DNA of 64,000 bases from Pogostemon cablin (GCA_023678885.1 CM043012.1:14482036-14546035), one strand, 5' to 3'. Positions 1 through 10,308 are shown, counted from the stretch's first letter. The notes: generated from the sequence alone by a model not told the origin. Made by a program: numbers and translations.

Positions 1-382
1 TAAGCTTGTCTTTCCTATAGATTTTCTTGTGTTAGAGATGGAAGATGACAAGGATAATGTCCCTCTTATCTTAGGAAGGTCATTCCTTGCCACAACTGGT
101 GCTATGATCGATGTTAAAAAGGGGGAGCTTAGACTTCGTATGGATAATAAAGAGGTTTTGTTCAACCTTGACAAAGAAATAAAGATGCCTATGGAGACAC
201 AATGTTACAGCATTGATGTGGTGGAAGAGATTATGAAAGAAGACATGTCCCTGATCCTTTCAAATGATCCTTTAGAGACATGCTTGGCAGAATCTCTTAC
301 TTTTCCCACTACGGAGCTAGATGAGCTCTCCAACCAGGTATGTATTGAATTTCTTGAAAACTTACTTATTTGCTTTGGGTGA
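1..382 (+). pseudogene. Athila aspartic protease domain, C-terminal part
   Basis: The frame reading LEMEDDKDNVPLILGRSFL, then GAMIDVKKGELRLR, is the C-terminal half of a retroviral-type aspartic protease: ILGRxFL is the conserved strand and turn after the flap. The catalytic D-S/T-G-A part lies left of the window. The reading continues into an acidic linker and ends at a stop at 380-382. The protease of the gag-protease element at 20132-20680 is very similar over this stretch (MEDDKDGAPLILGRPFLAT), so both belong to the same broad lineage. In the family this enzyme processes the Gag-Pol polyprotein inside virus-like particles. Confidence 0.82.
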
Positions 383-480
383 TGACAGGTATGAACTGAA
401 AAGAATCAAGATGGAAGAAGTGAAGTGGACTAGGCAATACCCACCTTTGGATAGATAATGCACACTAAAAGAAGGATGAT

Positions 481-1688
481 TTGAAACCACTATCGGAGCA
501 CTTGAAGTATGCCTACTTAGGCGACAATGAAACATATCCGGTAATTATATCTTCTTCTTTAACTGATGACCAACTTGAAGAGTTGTTAGATGTGCTTAGG
601 AAGTATAAGTTTGCTATTGGATGGTCTCTTGATGATTTGAAATGTATTAGTCCATCGTATTGTATGCATAAGATAAGGTTGTTAGATGATGCTAAGGGAT
701 GTATTCAGAATCAGTGGTGGTTTAACCCTGCGTTCAAGAAGCGATTAGGAGCAAATCCTAATGCGGTTAGATGCAGAAATTATTTATCCAATTAGTGATA
801 GTCCTCATTTAAGTCCATTTCATGTAGTAGCTAAAAAGGGGGTATGACTATTGTAAAAGCCGAAGATGGCGAGACTTTAGCCACTAGGATTTCTATGGGA
901 TGGCGTATGTATACTGATTACAGGAAATTGAATGAAAATACATGTAAAGACCATTTCTCTCTTCCTTTCATGGATCAAATGCTTGACCGTCTAGTAGGGT
1001 ATGAGTTTTATTGTTTCTTGGATGGATATTCGAGTTATAATCAAATAATGATTGCACCCTAGGATCAGGAAAAGACCACTTTTACTAGCCCATATGGAAC
1101 CTTTACTTTTAAAAAGATGCCTTTTGGATTGTGCAATGCGTCTGCTGCATTTCAGCGCTGCATGATGGCCATATTTGGTGGGTTGATAGAGAAAATCATG
1201 GAGGTGTTTATGGATGATTTTTCTGTGTTTGGGTCCTCTTTTGATATTTTTTTTGTCTAATCTATCTACTGTTTTGAAGAGATGTCAAGAAACTAAACTT
1301 GTCTTGAATTGGGAGAAGTGCCAGTTCATGGTGAGAGATGGAATTGCTCTTGGTCATCGTATTTTGGCTAAAGGATTGCAGGTGGATAGAGAAAAGGTAG
1401 TGGCGATTGAGAAGCTTCCACCACCTACTAATGAGAAAGGAGTGCAGTCCTTCCTTGGACACGCAGGATTCTATAGAAGATTCATCAAAGACTTTTCAAA
1501 ATACTCCAAGCCCTTATCTCACTTACTTGAAAAGGATGTTTCTTTTTTTGATGATGAATGTCTAACAGCTTTTCAGGTTTTGAAAGAGGCGCTTATTACT
1601 GCACCTAACTTGATCACACCAGATTGGACTCAACCATTTGTACTCACGTGTGATGCAAGTGATTTAGCACTTGGAGTGGTGCTCGGGT
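481..1688 (+). pseudogene. Athila reverse transcriptase and start of RNase H
   Basis: A pre-RT linker (481-795) is followed by RT fingers and palm: DYRKLNENTCKDHFSLPF at about 916-970, LDGYSSYNQI, a UAG at 1060-1062, then the same frame resumes with TFTSPYGTF. The catalytic box is FMDD (about 1207-1218), where most retroelements have YxDD; F is normal for Athila. A frameshift in a T run near 1250 moves the frame, after which the connection domain and the first RNase H strand (FVLTCDASDLALGVVLG, catalytic D in CDAS) read through to 1687. There the homology stops at the insertion. Confidence 0.88.
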
Positions 1689-2585
1689 TGTTGATTAGCC
1701 ATTTGTAGCCATTTTTAATCATAACTTGTCATCACTTATCACAATAATATGTCAGCACTCACATTCAAAAATGACTCACGACATCCCAAAACAAACCACC
1801 AAACAATCCTAGATAAGAATAAAAATACACACAAAACATAAAATAAAGTCACAACAAACAAGAAACAACTAAAACACATAACATGCAAAAATACAAAATC
1901 ATCATATAAAATGAAACACACATTCTACATCATCCATTATCAAGTAAGCTCGCAATCATCCCACCTTTGATTGAAAAGGAAACCTCCCAAAAATATAACA
2001 CATGAAGCAACATGCTAATCATATCAATCCAAATAAAATAAATTCATGTCAAGCAACTAGAAGTGGTAGAGTATAGAGTGAACTCCCTTAATAGACATTT
2101 GGTAGTGGAAATGGTTGGCACTAGCTTCCGGATTGAATACACAACGAATCTTGACTTGATCTCCGGGCTCAATTCGTGCTTCCACTACACTTCATTCATG
2201 CTCAAAAACTCATAAAAAATATTAGCTCAACAATATCATTAAAAATATGGATTATCATGTACTTCAACACAACCAAACGTACCAAAATCAAACCAAAACT
2301 CATGAGAAAAATTTTAAAATTAGCCCAAAAACATGAAAAGTATATGCCTTCAAGACAAAATATGTCACACCACGCCATATCCCCCAAACTTAAATTGAAA
2401 TAAAAGTTTCGAGTTAAGTTTGTAAAAAATGGTGTGACTTACCTATACACTTCAAATCAAGCACTTCTTGTATCTCCAATACATATTCTTCTCACGAGCA
2501 CAATCAACCTACAAGGCCAAAATGCAAGAAGCAACAACTCCATCATCCTTATTGAAAATAATAAATAAAGCAATAAAGATAATGA

Positions 2586-2620
2586 TGGGTTGCCTCCCAT
2601 CTAGCGCTAAGGTTAACGTC
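2586..2620 (-). other. Conserved post-coding motif of Athila-type elements
   Basis: On the minus strand this reads GACGTTAACCTTAGCGC then TAGATGGGAGGCAACCCA. A related block, CCGACGTTAAACATGAGCGC followed by CTGTTGGGGA, sits just after the integrase stop of the Athila element at 6128-6158. I recall this GACGTTAA/AGCGC/GGGAGGCAACCC signature as common downstream of pol in plant Athila-type elements. Its role is not known to me. Confidence 0.6.
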
Positions 2621-2986
2621 TTCAAGTCGGACGGAATATGAAGAACTCATAGGAATGGCCACAGATATCTTTCGTCCTTGCCATCGAATTTTAAACTTTG
2701 TGCTTCTTCCTCTATTAGACACTTGTGGCAAGAAACGACCTCTGTTGCATCCTTCGAGCATGGCTTTAGAAATTCAACTCTCTTGAGCTTACACTCCATT
2801 ACCCTCTCCATTCTTGAACACCACTTATTTCTTCTTTCCAAGTAAACTCCCAACATCTCTTCGAGTTCTCTTTTGTTCCTAAGGATGTGAGAAGAATCAA
2901 TGGTAAGACCAAATCAATGTAAACAATAATTTGAAATTCAAAGCAACTTAAAGAGTGTAAAGGTTTAGAAATGCTCATTTCACTCT

Positions 2987-3277
2987 TCAAGTTATCATCA
3001 TTTGCTTTTTAGCTTTGTTCCTCTTCATCAATATCATTTGCCTCAATAGGCTCTTCAAACACCTTATTTGATCTTTATCTCCCAAATTCTCTTCTTTCTC
3101 CAACTCTTCTTCAACTTTGCTCTCCTCTTCAAGTTCTTCAACTTGTTGAAAATTGGTCAAAGCACTTACAATTTGGCTTACTTGATGCTCCAAGGCTTCG
3201 AACCTCTTCTCAGTTGCATCATCTCTTTTCTTGTCTTCCTCAAGGCTTGCTTCCATCATCTCAATCAACAATTCCAA
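2987..3277 (-). pseudogene. Gag-like coiled-coil fragment in the antisense insertion
   Basis: A 96-codon minus-strand reading contains KRFEALEHQVSQIVSAL followed by a Glu/Lys-rich stretch. This resembles the 'LEHQVGQIAxxL' coiled coil near the C-terminus of Athila-type Gag proteins, which form the capsid of the virus-like particle. Neither the main capsid fold nor a CCHC knuckle is seen nearby. The short length, lack of a supporting pol and location inside the insertion argue for a relic or minimal Gag of a non-autonomous element. The assignment rests on this one motif. Confidence 0.45.
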
Positions 3278-3944
3278 CTAGGTACTAAGCTTGAAATGAG
3301 AGTCCCTTCACACGATTAATCAACCTCTCGATCAAACCAATCGGATGTCCTATCAAAGGGTTCTAAACTCCAAAGGATTTCTCAATCTCTTTACAATTTA
3401 CAATGCACATGAAGTGTATGATTAAATGATTCAATTAATTATCCTAAATATGCAATTGACTTCTCAATCTAATCACACGTTTAAAACAACAAACCACACA
3501 AATCATCATAAATATCAAGATCTAAAGCATCAATGATAGAAAATCAATTATCCCAATCAACATTATCATTCAATTGCAAATGCCCAAAATTATCCAACAC
3601 AATTCATATTGCTAAATTCACAAAGGAGATTGGCTTCTCATAGTCACAAGGAATTCAACATAGACATTAAAATTCATACAAAACATGATAAACAACAAGG
3701 TTTCAATATAAAGATTAGATTAAAACTCTCTTGGATGGCTCCAATGGTGATCTTCTTCTTCCCTTTGCAATTCTCCTCTCTCCCTTTCTTCTCTAGCTAA
3801 ATGGATGAAGAATTTGATGGTGGGATGATGATGATGGGATGGATGAAGAATGTATGAAGATAAAGGTGTAAAATAGAGGAAATGGCGTGTGAGGTAGGTG
3901 TAAGGGTGAAAACCCTCGACCAATCTGATCTAAAATTGAAGTAT

Positions 3945-3955
3945 TGGGTATTTAT
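3945..3955 (-). promoter_or_regulatory. Candidate LTR TATA box of the antisense insertion
   Basis: The minus strand reads TATAAATACCC, a good plant TATA box. It lies about 440 bp inside the right (5') end of the insertion, downstream of a GC-rich repeat cluster and upstream of the gag-like fragment. That is where an LTR promoter would sit. Prediction only. Confidence 0.45.
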
Positions 3956-4007
3956 ACCTCTTAGGAAGCTTCTAGAAGGATTCTGATATGTTTCTGATGT
4001 TGCAGCA

Positions 4008-4145
4008 ACACGACTCGTGTGCTGCAACATTGCCACAGGGTGGCCGTGTAGGTGTTTCTGATGTCGGAAAACTGCCAAGGCTTATAGGGCCGTGTTGCGC
4101 AACACAGCTCATGTGCTGCAACACGGCCAGCCGTGTTGGTGCAAC
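4008..4145. repeat. Cluster of GCAACACGGC-type palindromic motifs
   Basis: Short GC-rich words recur in both orientations: GCAACACGAC, GTGCTGCAACA, GGCCGTGTTGCGCAACAC, GCTGCAACACGGCC, GCCGTGTTGGTGCAAC. Several are near-perfect inverted repeats. They sit in the LTR-like part of the antisense Athila-type insertion, upstream of its TATA motif. The arrangement parallels the CCGCTCGACC cluster at 6585-6810 with a different sequence. Confidence 0.7.
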
Positions 4146-4390
4146 CCATATTTTTACAATTTTGTTTCGGCTCGTTCTCCCCGTTTCAACTCCGAATTGA
4201 GATCCACTTTTTCCTACGTCTTTCTTTTCGCGTCTAGGATCTATTTTTTCTTGAAAATCATACGTTTAAGCTCATTCACACATATCTCCATAAAAACATA
4301 AAACACAACCAAATAGTACACAAATACGGATAAAATAATATGAAAACACACATAGAAAGACACTAAAATCTAAGTGAAAATATCACTCAT

Positions 4391-4796
4391 CAGCAGTTGA
4401 GAGAGAAGTAGTTTTGCGCCATCTACTATTCGAGTAAGACTTTTGATGCAGCACAAAAGAATTATATTATAATTGAAAAGGAGTTTCTAGCTGTTGTGTA
4501 TGCATTCAACAAGTTTCAACAGTATTTGGTGTCATGAAGACTGTAGTATACAAGGATCATTCTGCGATCCGGTATTTGATGGAGAAGAAAGTCACTAAGC
4601 CAAGGATTATTCGATGGATTCTTCTTCTACAAGAGTTCGATATGGAGATCCGGGATAAGAAGGGAATGGAGAATGTTTTGGCAGATCACCTATCAAGGTT
4701 AGAAAAAAGGGAGCATTGTGATGAGCCGTTCGAATATATAGAGGAGATGTTCTCGGATGAGAAGATTATGGCAGTGTTTGCTGAAAGAGCGTAGAA
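4391..4796 (+). pseudogene. Athila RNase H, C-terminal part after the insertion
   Basis: The domain resumes with QQLREK, a stop, then YYSSKTFDAAQKNY and EKEFLAVVYAFNKFQQYL; the E of EKEFLAVV corresponds to the catalytic Glu. After a frameshift near 4536 it continues YKDHSAIRYLMEKK (equivalent of the catalytic TDHxAL segment, first residue changed) and LLLQEFDMEIRDKKG, ending DHLSRLE, the usual RNase H end. The match to the Athila connection is continuous, which fixes the insertion boundaries. Not functional because of the stop, the frameshift and the insertion. Confidence 0.88.
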
Positions 4797-6104
4797 AGCT
4801 CGTGTCGTAGCTGCACAAGGAATGGATCCATGGTATGCGGATTATATCAATTACATAGCCGTAGGTGAAATTCCGAAAGATCTCAATAGGTATCAACTTG
4901 CCAAATTCAAGAGAGATGTTGAGACTTTCATATGGTATGATCCATTCGTCTATAAAATTTGTACGGATTCTTTCGTCCGTAGGTGTGTGCCTGAGATGGA
5001 GATGGAAAGTGTTCTTGACTTTTACCATGTACAACTTAACGGGGGGCATTTCGGAGCCCAAAAGACTGCAGCTAAGGTACTTCAATCTGCTTTATATTGG
5101 CCTACCTTATTTAAAAATTGTGAATCCTATGTAGCAACATGCGATAGATGTCAATGCATGAGAAACATAAGCAAGAGGGATGAGATGTCACTTCAGCCAA
5201 ACATTGTGGTGGGGATTTTTGATGTATGGAGAATTGATTTTATGGGGCCGTTTTCCCCATCTAATGGATTCCTATATATTTTTCTTGCCGTTGATTATGT
5301 TTCTAAGTGGGTGGAGGCTATTCCTACTCAATGAATGATGCAAAAACGGTCTTGTCATTCATGAAGAAATATATTTTTACCTACTATGGAGTTCCTAGAG
5401 CACTTGTAAGTGATGGAGGTTCCCACTTTGTCAATAAGCTTATTGAAAGAGTTCTTAAGGAGTATGGTGTAAAGCATAGGGTTACTAAACCCTATCATCC
5501 TCAAGCGAATGGGCAAGTGGAAGTTTCTAACCGGCAAGTGAAATAAATCTTAGAGAAGGTGGTCGGGACCAAAAGGAAAGATTGGGCTATGAAGCTCGAT
5601 GATGTCTTATTGGGGTTCCGAACTTCATACAAGGTTGTGCTAGGAATGTCACCTTATTAAATCGTGTATGGGAAACTGTGCCACTTACCCGTAGAGATTC
5701 AGCATAAGTCTTTTTGGGCAGTGAGAAATTTGAACTTATCCATTAAGGAGGTTAATGACTTAAGATTGACTCACATCAATCAATTGGATGTGTTTAGAAG
5801 TCAAGCTTTTAAGAACTCGGTGATCTATAAGGAGAGAATGAAGAAATGACATGATTCAAAGATCACTTTCAAGGAGTTCAAGGAAGGAGATGAGGTACTA
5901 CTCTTTAACTCTCGATTGAAGCTTTTTGCAGGAAAATTGAAATCGAAGTGGACGGGACCGTTCATCATACATAGAGCCTGCGGAGAGGGGAGTTTTGAGA
6001 TCATGGATAAAGATGGAAACATCATAGCGGCGAATGGGCATCGATTGAAGCACTTTAAGTCGTTGGATGATGCTTGTGTTGTCTTTGATGATACCTTGCA
6101 TTGA
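4797..6104 (+). pseudogene. Athila integrase with C-terminal domain
   Basis: The N-terminal zinc module is visible (HVQLNGGHFGAQKTAAKVL, then CDRCQ at about 5146-5160). The catalytic core has DVWRIDFMGPF (first D), LVSDGGSHFVNK (second D) and PYHPQANGQVEVSN (Glu in VEVSN), so the D,D,E triad is present across two frames. A frameshift lies at about 5330, and stops at about 5545, 5659 and 5847 interrupt it. The C-terminal region includes FNSRLKLFAGKLKSKWTGPF and NGHRLKHFKSL and ends with TGA at 6102-6104. In the family this enzyme inserts the cDNA into chromosomes. Confidence 0.9.
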
Positions 6105-6915
6105 AGTGGTACTGTCGTGGCTCTCCGACGTTAAACATGAGCGCCTGTTGGGGACTTATCCTCCTATTTATTGTTTTATTTATTTTGTGTGCGTAAGGAA
6201 TTTTTATATTTGCGGTGCGAACTAATCGGCAATTACATCTCTTTGCTAACTTAGTTTCGACTATATTTCTGCTAAGTTTGGGAGTGTGATGTTCTTACCT
6301 CATTGTAGCACCAAGACTATAATCTTTTCTTAGTGACTTTAGCTAGGGGAGTTGATTTTTTGCGGTATATTAAAACTTTAATCGATTTTGATGTGTCGAT
6401 TTTTTTGCAATTTTCCTAGTGTTCAGTGGTGTTTTGTTTATAGTATGAGCGGAGTTTTGTACACTTAATTTTAAAGTCTAATTAGTGGTTCTCTAGCTTT
6501 TGTTTTGCTTTCATATGAGGATTAATGTTGTTGTTGAGTCTGAGTTTTACAGGGGATGAAGAAATCACGAGAACTCAGAGCATTAGAAGGCCGCTCGACC
6601 AAAAGTAAGCCGCTCGACTAAGTCTTTGTGGTCGAGCGGAGGTCGAGCGGACCACTGTAAAGCGGATCCTGGAATTTCAGAGCACAGAGAGTCCGTTCGA
6701 CCAAATAGGTGCCGCTCGACCAGAAAATCTGGGTCGAGCAGAAGGTCGAGCGGAGTACAGAGGAGGCTTTAGCGTACAGGGCCGCCGCTCGACCCGAGCG
6801 GAGGAGCAATTTTCGTGATATAAAGTCAATTTTCGCGCTGCTCGACCATTTTCTCACCACCCTTTCTCGAGCAACTACCCCGAACGGTACGATTTTTGCC
6901 TAAATCACTTAGAAC
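6105..6915 (+). other. Athila 3' region downstream of pol
   Basis: This non-coding stretch begins with the post-pol motif CCGACGTTAAACATGAGCGC at about 6128-6147 and then becomes T-rich. It includes GCTAAGTTTGGGAGTGTGATG near 6269-6289, resembling the 'AAGTTTGGGGG' block of the antisense insertion. An array of CCGCTCGACC words occupies 6585-6810. I find no LTR start, polypurine tract or env-like frame that I can defend. Confidence 0.55.
6585..6810. repeat. Dense CCGCTCGACC / GGTCGAGCGG motif array
   Basis: The 10-mer CCGCTCGACC and its reverse complement GGTCGAGCGG, with one- or two-base variants, occur about ten times in some 220 bp (for example near 6593, 6610, 6631, 6641, 6713, 6732, 6744 and 6785). 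Because both orientations are present, the stretch can fold into alternative stems. It is markedly more GC-rich than its surroundings. The same word occurs at 20900-21065 in the gag-protease element. Confidence 0.8.
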
Positions 6916-7208
6916 ACTCCGTCCGTCCCACGTATTTTTATCCACTTTTTATTTTGAGCTGTCCCACGTATTTTTACCCATTCCATTAATGGTAAAAATG
7001 CATAATATTTTATTACCTACTTTTTACAATCTCAACAACTTTAATTACTCTTTTACACTTTATTCATCCTTCCTAACAACTTTATTTTCCTTTTCTTTTT
7101 AAATGACTAATTTATCTCTACTTTTTCTTACATTATATATTAAAAAATAACACGTCTTAATCTTCGTGTCCGTACAAATGGGTGAAATTTCCCAGGACGG
7201 AGGGAGTA
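6916..7208. mobile_element. MITE with CTCCGTCC-type terminal inverted repeats
   Basis: The left end reads ACTCCGTCCGTCCCACGTA and the right end CCCAGGACGGAGGGAGTA, the inverted form of the 'CTCCCTCCGTCC' end typical of plant Stowaway-like (Tc1/mariner-derived) MITEs. The interior is AT-rich and non-coding, with a local direct repeat of GTCCCACGTATTTTTA. Transposase would have to come from elsewhere. Confidence 0.75.
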
Positions 7209-7359
7209 TTATTTTTTTTTGTATCACAAAATTTATTTAATTAAATCATCTGATGCAAGACTTATATAAAATTAAATTTTTTTTAATTAAAAATATTAAT
7301 CAAATATTTAAATAGATAATTAATTAAAAATTAATTAAATGATTGCATTGGCAACTATT

Positions 7360-7530
7360 AGAGTTGTTAATAAGCCCGAAAATCGTGAGCCCGATCAGAT
7401 TTACCCAAAAAATTAGTGTTAGGGCCAAGAAATTTGCTCGTTTAATATCCGGGTTTTTTTGCCCGAACTGATTAGCCTGCGGGCTAATAGGGATGAGTCG
7501 TGGGCTAACCGGGCCGGCCCGTAGGGCTGC
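7360..7530. repeat. GGGCCGGCCCG-containing non-coding repeat
   Basis: A short GC-richer block with repeated 'GCCCG' and 'GGGCT' words (AATAAGCCCGAAAATCG, CGGGCTAATAGG, GGGCTAACCGGGCCGGCCCG) lies in AT-rich DNA. Similar blocks are common in plant DNA transposons of the hAT and CACTA types, but no matching second end or target duplication is visible, so no family is assigned. Confidence 0.4.
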
Positions 7531-7855
7531 AAATTATTATTATTATGTTTAAGTAATTTTAACACTCATAATCTATACATCAACCACCCTGTCTCACCCT
7601 ACTCCCAACCCATTGTTGGACAAACTCTCACTATCTTTTAATTTTCATCTCTTTCTCATCCTTTTTCTAACTCTAACCCACAATTTTCTCTAATAAATAA
7701 AATAATACCTAAATAAATATATTAAGATTAATTTAATTATCACAAATTCTTGTAATTTATATATTTTAACAATATTTTTCATGTATTAATCTTAATTCTC
7801 TCAAATTTTAAATAATGTATTAGTTAATTTTGAATTTGTTTTATTATTTATGAAT

Positions 7856-8301
7856 AGGCAACTTACATGGCAAGACGCCTACAACCTTCGTGACATCCTT
7901 CAGCGCAGATACAAAGTATTCACTCTAGTCCTTACCCAGATATGGGAGAGAGCAATGTACAATTGTGATCAACGAAGTGCCAATGCAGATCACATACTAC
8001 GGATGGATATTATCTAGGTAAGGTTTATGATCGTCCACATTAAATGCTGTATAAAAGTCTTTCTTCTTTTTCTCAGTCATTATGTTTATAATCTAAGATA
8101 TACAAAATTGGGTGCATTACACAATCTAATTACACTTATTAATTTTCTCTACAGGAAAATTCATTCGCTCGTGCATATGTTAACGAGGATGAACCAGAGT
8201 ATGACAGGCTCCTGCTAGTCTTCGGTGACGCTAATCCAAGCGCCGGTGGTTACATATCAGAAATGCTTCGTCCTTGGGTCGTCACTGGAGGTTCTCCTTG
8301 A
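7856..8301 (+). pseudogene. Myb/SANT-like domain protein relic, two exons
   Basis: Exon one (to 8017) reads RDILQRRYKVFTLVLTQ, then SANADHILRMDII; exon two (from 8155) reads ENSFARAYVNEDEPEYDRLL, then VFG. The order 'R-F/Y-K-F...A-D-x-x-W...I-I-Q | N-x-x-A-R-A-Y...E-P-E-Y-x-x-L...F-G' matches the region after the Myb/SANT-like DNA-binding domain (PF12776 type) in a plant family that includes PIF/Harbinger-associated proteins. The intron 8018-8154 has a GTAAGG donor and a CTCTACAG acceptor. The last codon before the donor is TAG where the minus-strand relative at 8933-9523 has CAG, at the same intron position. The N-terminal Myb/SANT part is missing. Confidence 0.6.
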
Positions 8302-8932
8302 TGACGAAAGTGGATTTGAACATTCATCAAAAGTTAATCTGTTCTGTAGGGCTTCTACACCATTGACTCGTATAGGGTTAGACTCCGTAGTAAGTAGCCA
8401 ATGGAATCAGGCCCAGAAATTCATCTTATTTTGTAATTATAAGGTGCCATATGATTTATCTAATCTTGGGGTTAGCATAATGATATAGATATTTCTTTTT
8501 ATAGTAGCAATGGTCGTATTTAAGTTTCAAGTTATGAATCGGTTGAACGTAAGTGTTTTGTTGTATCCAAAAATAGAGGAAACTAATCAAATTCTAAGGC
8601 AAAATGTGGAAACCATTGGTGAGGATCATCGTGTGTAAATCTCAAACAATATAAATTGCGTTAAAACCCTAAATCCAGATAAACCAATTAAGTATTAAAT
8701 GATGTAGAACAAGTAGAATAATATTTGCATGGTTCGAGTAGCAAATAAGTCAGCTTACATTATATAAGAGCTTCTTCATAGTAGTAATTCATTGAGAAAT
8801 CAAAAGAATAATACGATAGCCATTATGGCAACTTAGCAGTCTTAGAGGCATTCATAACACCACTGGGCTGGAAACATGAGGGCGAAAATCAACACCAATA
8901 GTTATCTAATCCATGCATCCAACTGGAAACAA
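8302..8932. other. No gene recognised
   Basis: AT-rich sequence between the two convergent Myb/SANT-like relics. I see no motif, repeat or splice pattern I can support; it may contain the 3' ends of one or both relics. Confidence 0.4.
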
Positions 8933-9523
8933 TTACTCATATGTGTTGAAGTAGTCAGAGCAAGCTACAAGGTCAGTACTAGAGGCAACGACGTCGTCAT
9001 GCCTCTTTATTAAATCCTCTATCCGAGCAAGCCATTGTTTAAACTTAGCCACCTCGAATATGCCGTCGAGATAGTTCCACAGATGCTCAGGTTCTTCCTT
9101 AAATTTACGGGCTCTAGGGCGGAGCTGCACATGCAGTTAGTTGTCAAATAAGAAAGCAACTCCACAGAATATATTAAATAAACAAATGCATATTAACCTG
9201 GATGATGCGGTTCCATGTAGCTTCATCCGCAATGATCCGTTGTTGCAATCTATCGACACGAACCACTGGAACACTACTCGTGGTATCGAAGAGTGTGAAA
9301 TGAATCTTAAATTCATAGAACTTCCCTGCATGTTCCAGTTGGAGAACATCCTTCCACAACGATTGTTGACCTCGTCGGCTACCTCGCTGATAAGCCAGTC
9401 GTCAATCTCTTCTCCATTCCACTTACCAGCATCAAATAAATTCAAGAGACATTGTGTCATTGCCTTCTCGTCGCCGGTTTTCCACCCATACATATTTAAC
9501 ATGTCATCAACTCGGTTAGCCAC
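8933..9523 (-). pseudogene. Myb/SANT-like domain protein relic, minus strand
   Basis: From the 5' side: a Myb/SANT-like segment KTGDEKAMTQCLLNLFDAGK, then WLISEVADEVNNRCG. After a frameshift near 9357 follow KDVLQLEHAGKFYEFKIHF and IIADEATWNRIIQ. A 73-bp intron (9125-9197, GTTAAT donor, TGTGCAG acceptor) leads to the last exon, ARKFKEEPEHLWNYLDGIF and a Lys-rich tail ending at TAA (8933). The exon beginning near 9523 has no ATG but is preceded by an AG acceptor, so an upstream exon is likely. The order matches the plant family in which a Myb/SANT-like domain binds DNA; whether this is a host gene or a PIF/Harbinger helper gene cannot be decided. One frameshift suggests a pseudogene. Confidence 0.62.
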
Positions 9524-9540
9524 CTCTAATCTACATATTT

Positions 9541-10308
9541 AAGATGTTGATGTCATCACGAAGCTAAAACACTTGTTTCACTAAAGTAGTAGAGAAAGAA
9601 AGAGGGGATTAAAGATATTATTCTTTAGCAAATTATAAAGGGATGATTTGACATGCAGAATTAATTTGACATGTCGAGGGTGATTGACATGTAATTATGT
9701 TATTCAATTAGTCGTTGAGGGTTGCTGCATTTAGCAACTTGTTGTGCATTACGTTTTCAACAACCAAAATCTCAAAACTAAATCCTAGGCTATAAAAGTT
9801 TAAACTTCTTCATATTTTTACCTATACCAACCCAATCATTTTAGGTACACTTAATACTATTTACAGTTACCCACAACTGATTATAATTTAAACTTATTAT
9901 CAATTTATAAATTTTAATAAAATTTTCATTTCATAAAAAAAAATTATTAATTTATTTTTTACATTTAACTAATTTAAATCACAATGTAATTTTTTTATAA
10001 TAAATAAAATTAATTCATCGTTACGTCAGAGCTGATTAAATGAAATAAAAAATTTTCAGATTTCCACATATTTCCTCATCATCTGAGCAATTCTTTAAAA
10101 AAAATGTTTCAACATAAATTAACTAAAAAGAAAAAAGAAAACACAATTTAACATAACAAATAAGTTCGCTCCTACCCTAATTTTATCCCATTCTGGATCC
10201 AAATTCAATTCGTGATTGTAAGGTGAAATTCAGATCCCAAAATGTAAATTTTATATACAATATCCCTAGCTACTCATCAGTCACATCAAATCGCAACCAA
10301 GATTGAAT
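9541..10308. other. AT-rich intergenic stretch, nothing recognised
   Basis: Mostly A/T runs and short homopolymers with no coding motif. It may include the upstream exon and promoter of the minus-strand Myb/SANT-like relic, but no feature can be placed. Confidence 0.4.

Larger units (their letters stand above)
1689..4392 (-). mobile_element. Non-autonomous Athila-like insertion inside RNase H
   Basis: RNase H homology stops after VVLG at 1687 and resumes with QQLREK at 4391, so about 2.7 kb is inserted. The insert starts TGTTGATT and ends CTCATCA, formally TG...CA, but I find no convincing target duplication and no second copy of the right-end sequence, so it may be truncated or rearranged. 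Read on the minus strand it has an LTR-like leader with a TATA motif, a gag-like coiled coil (2987-3277) and the CGTTAA...AGCGC...GGGAGGCAACCCA block that follows pol in Athila-type elements. No RT, integrase or primer-binding site is visible. Confidence 0.7.
1..6104 (+). mobile_element. Degenerate Athila-lineage Ty3/gypsy pol, 5' truncated by window
   Basis: Continuous homology to an Athila-type Ty3/gypsy polyprotein runs protease, reverse transcriptase, RNase H, integrase, the gypsy order. Lineage is inferred from phrases such as PYGTFTFKKMPFGLCNA, FMDDFSVFGSSFD and KLPPPTNEKGVQSFLGHAG, which are characteristic of Athila RT and the RT/RNase H linker. Gag and the 5' LTR lie left of the window, and no 3' LTR is recognised downstream. 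The coding frame is broken repeatedly (UAG at 1060-1062, frameshifts near 1255, 4536 and 5330, further stops), so it cannot make an intact polyprotein. RNase H is split by an insertion at about 1689-4392. Confidence 0.9.

Noticed and set aside
1684..4397. A 5-bp target duplication around the antisense Athila-like insertion
   Set aside because: CGGGT on the left and GCAGT on the right do not match well enough to call.
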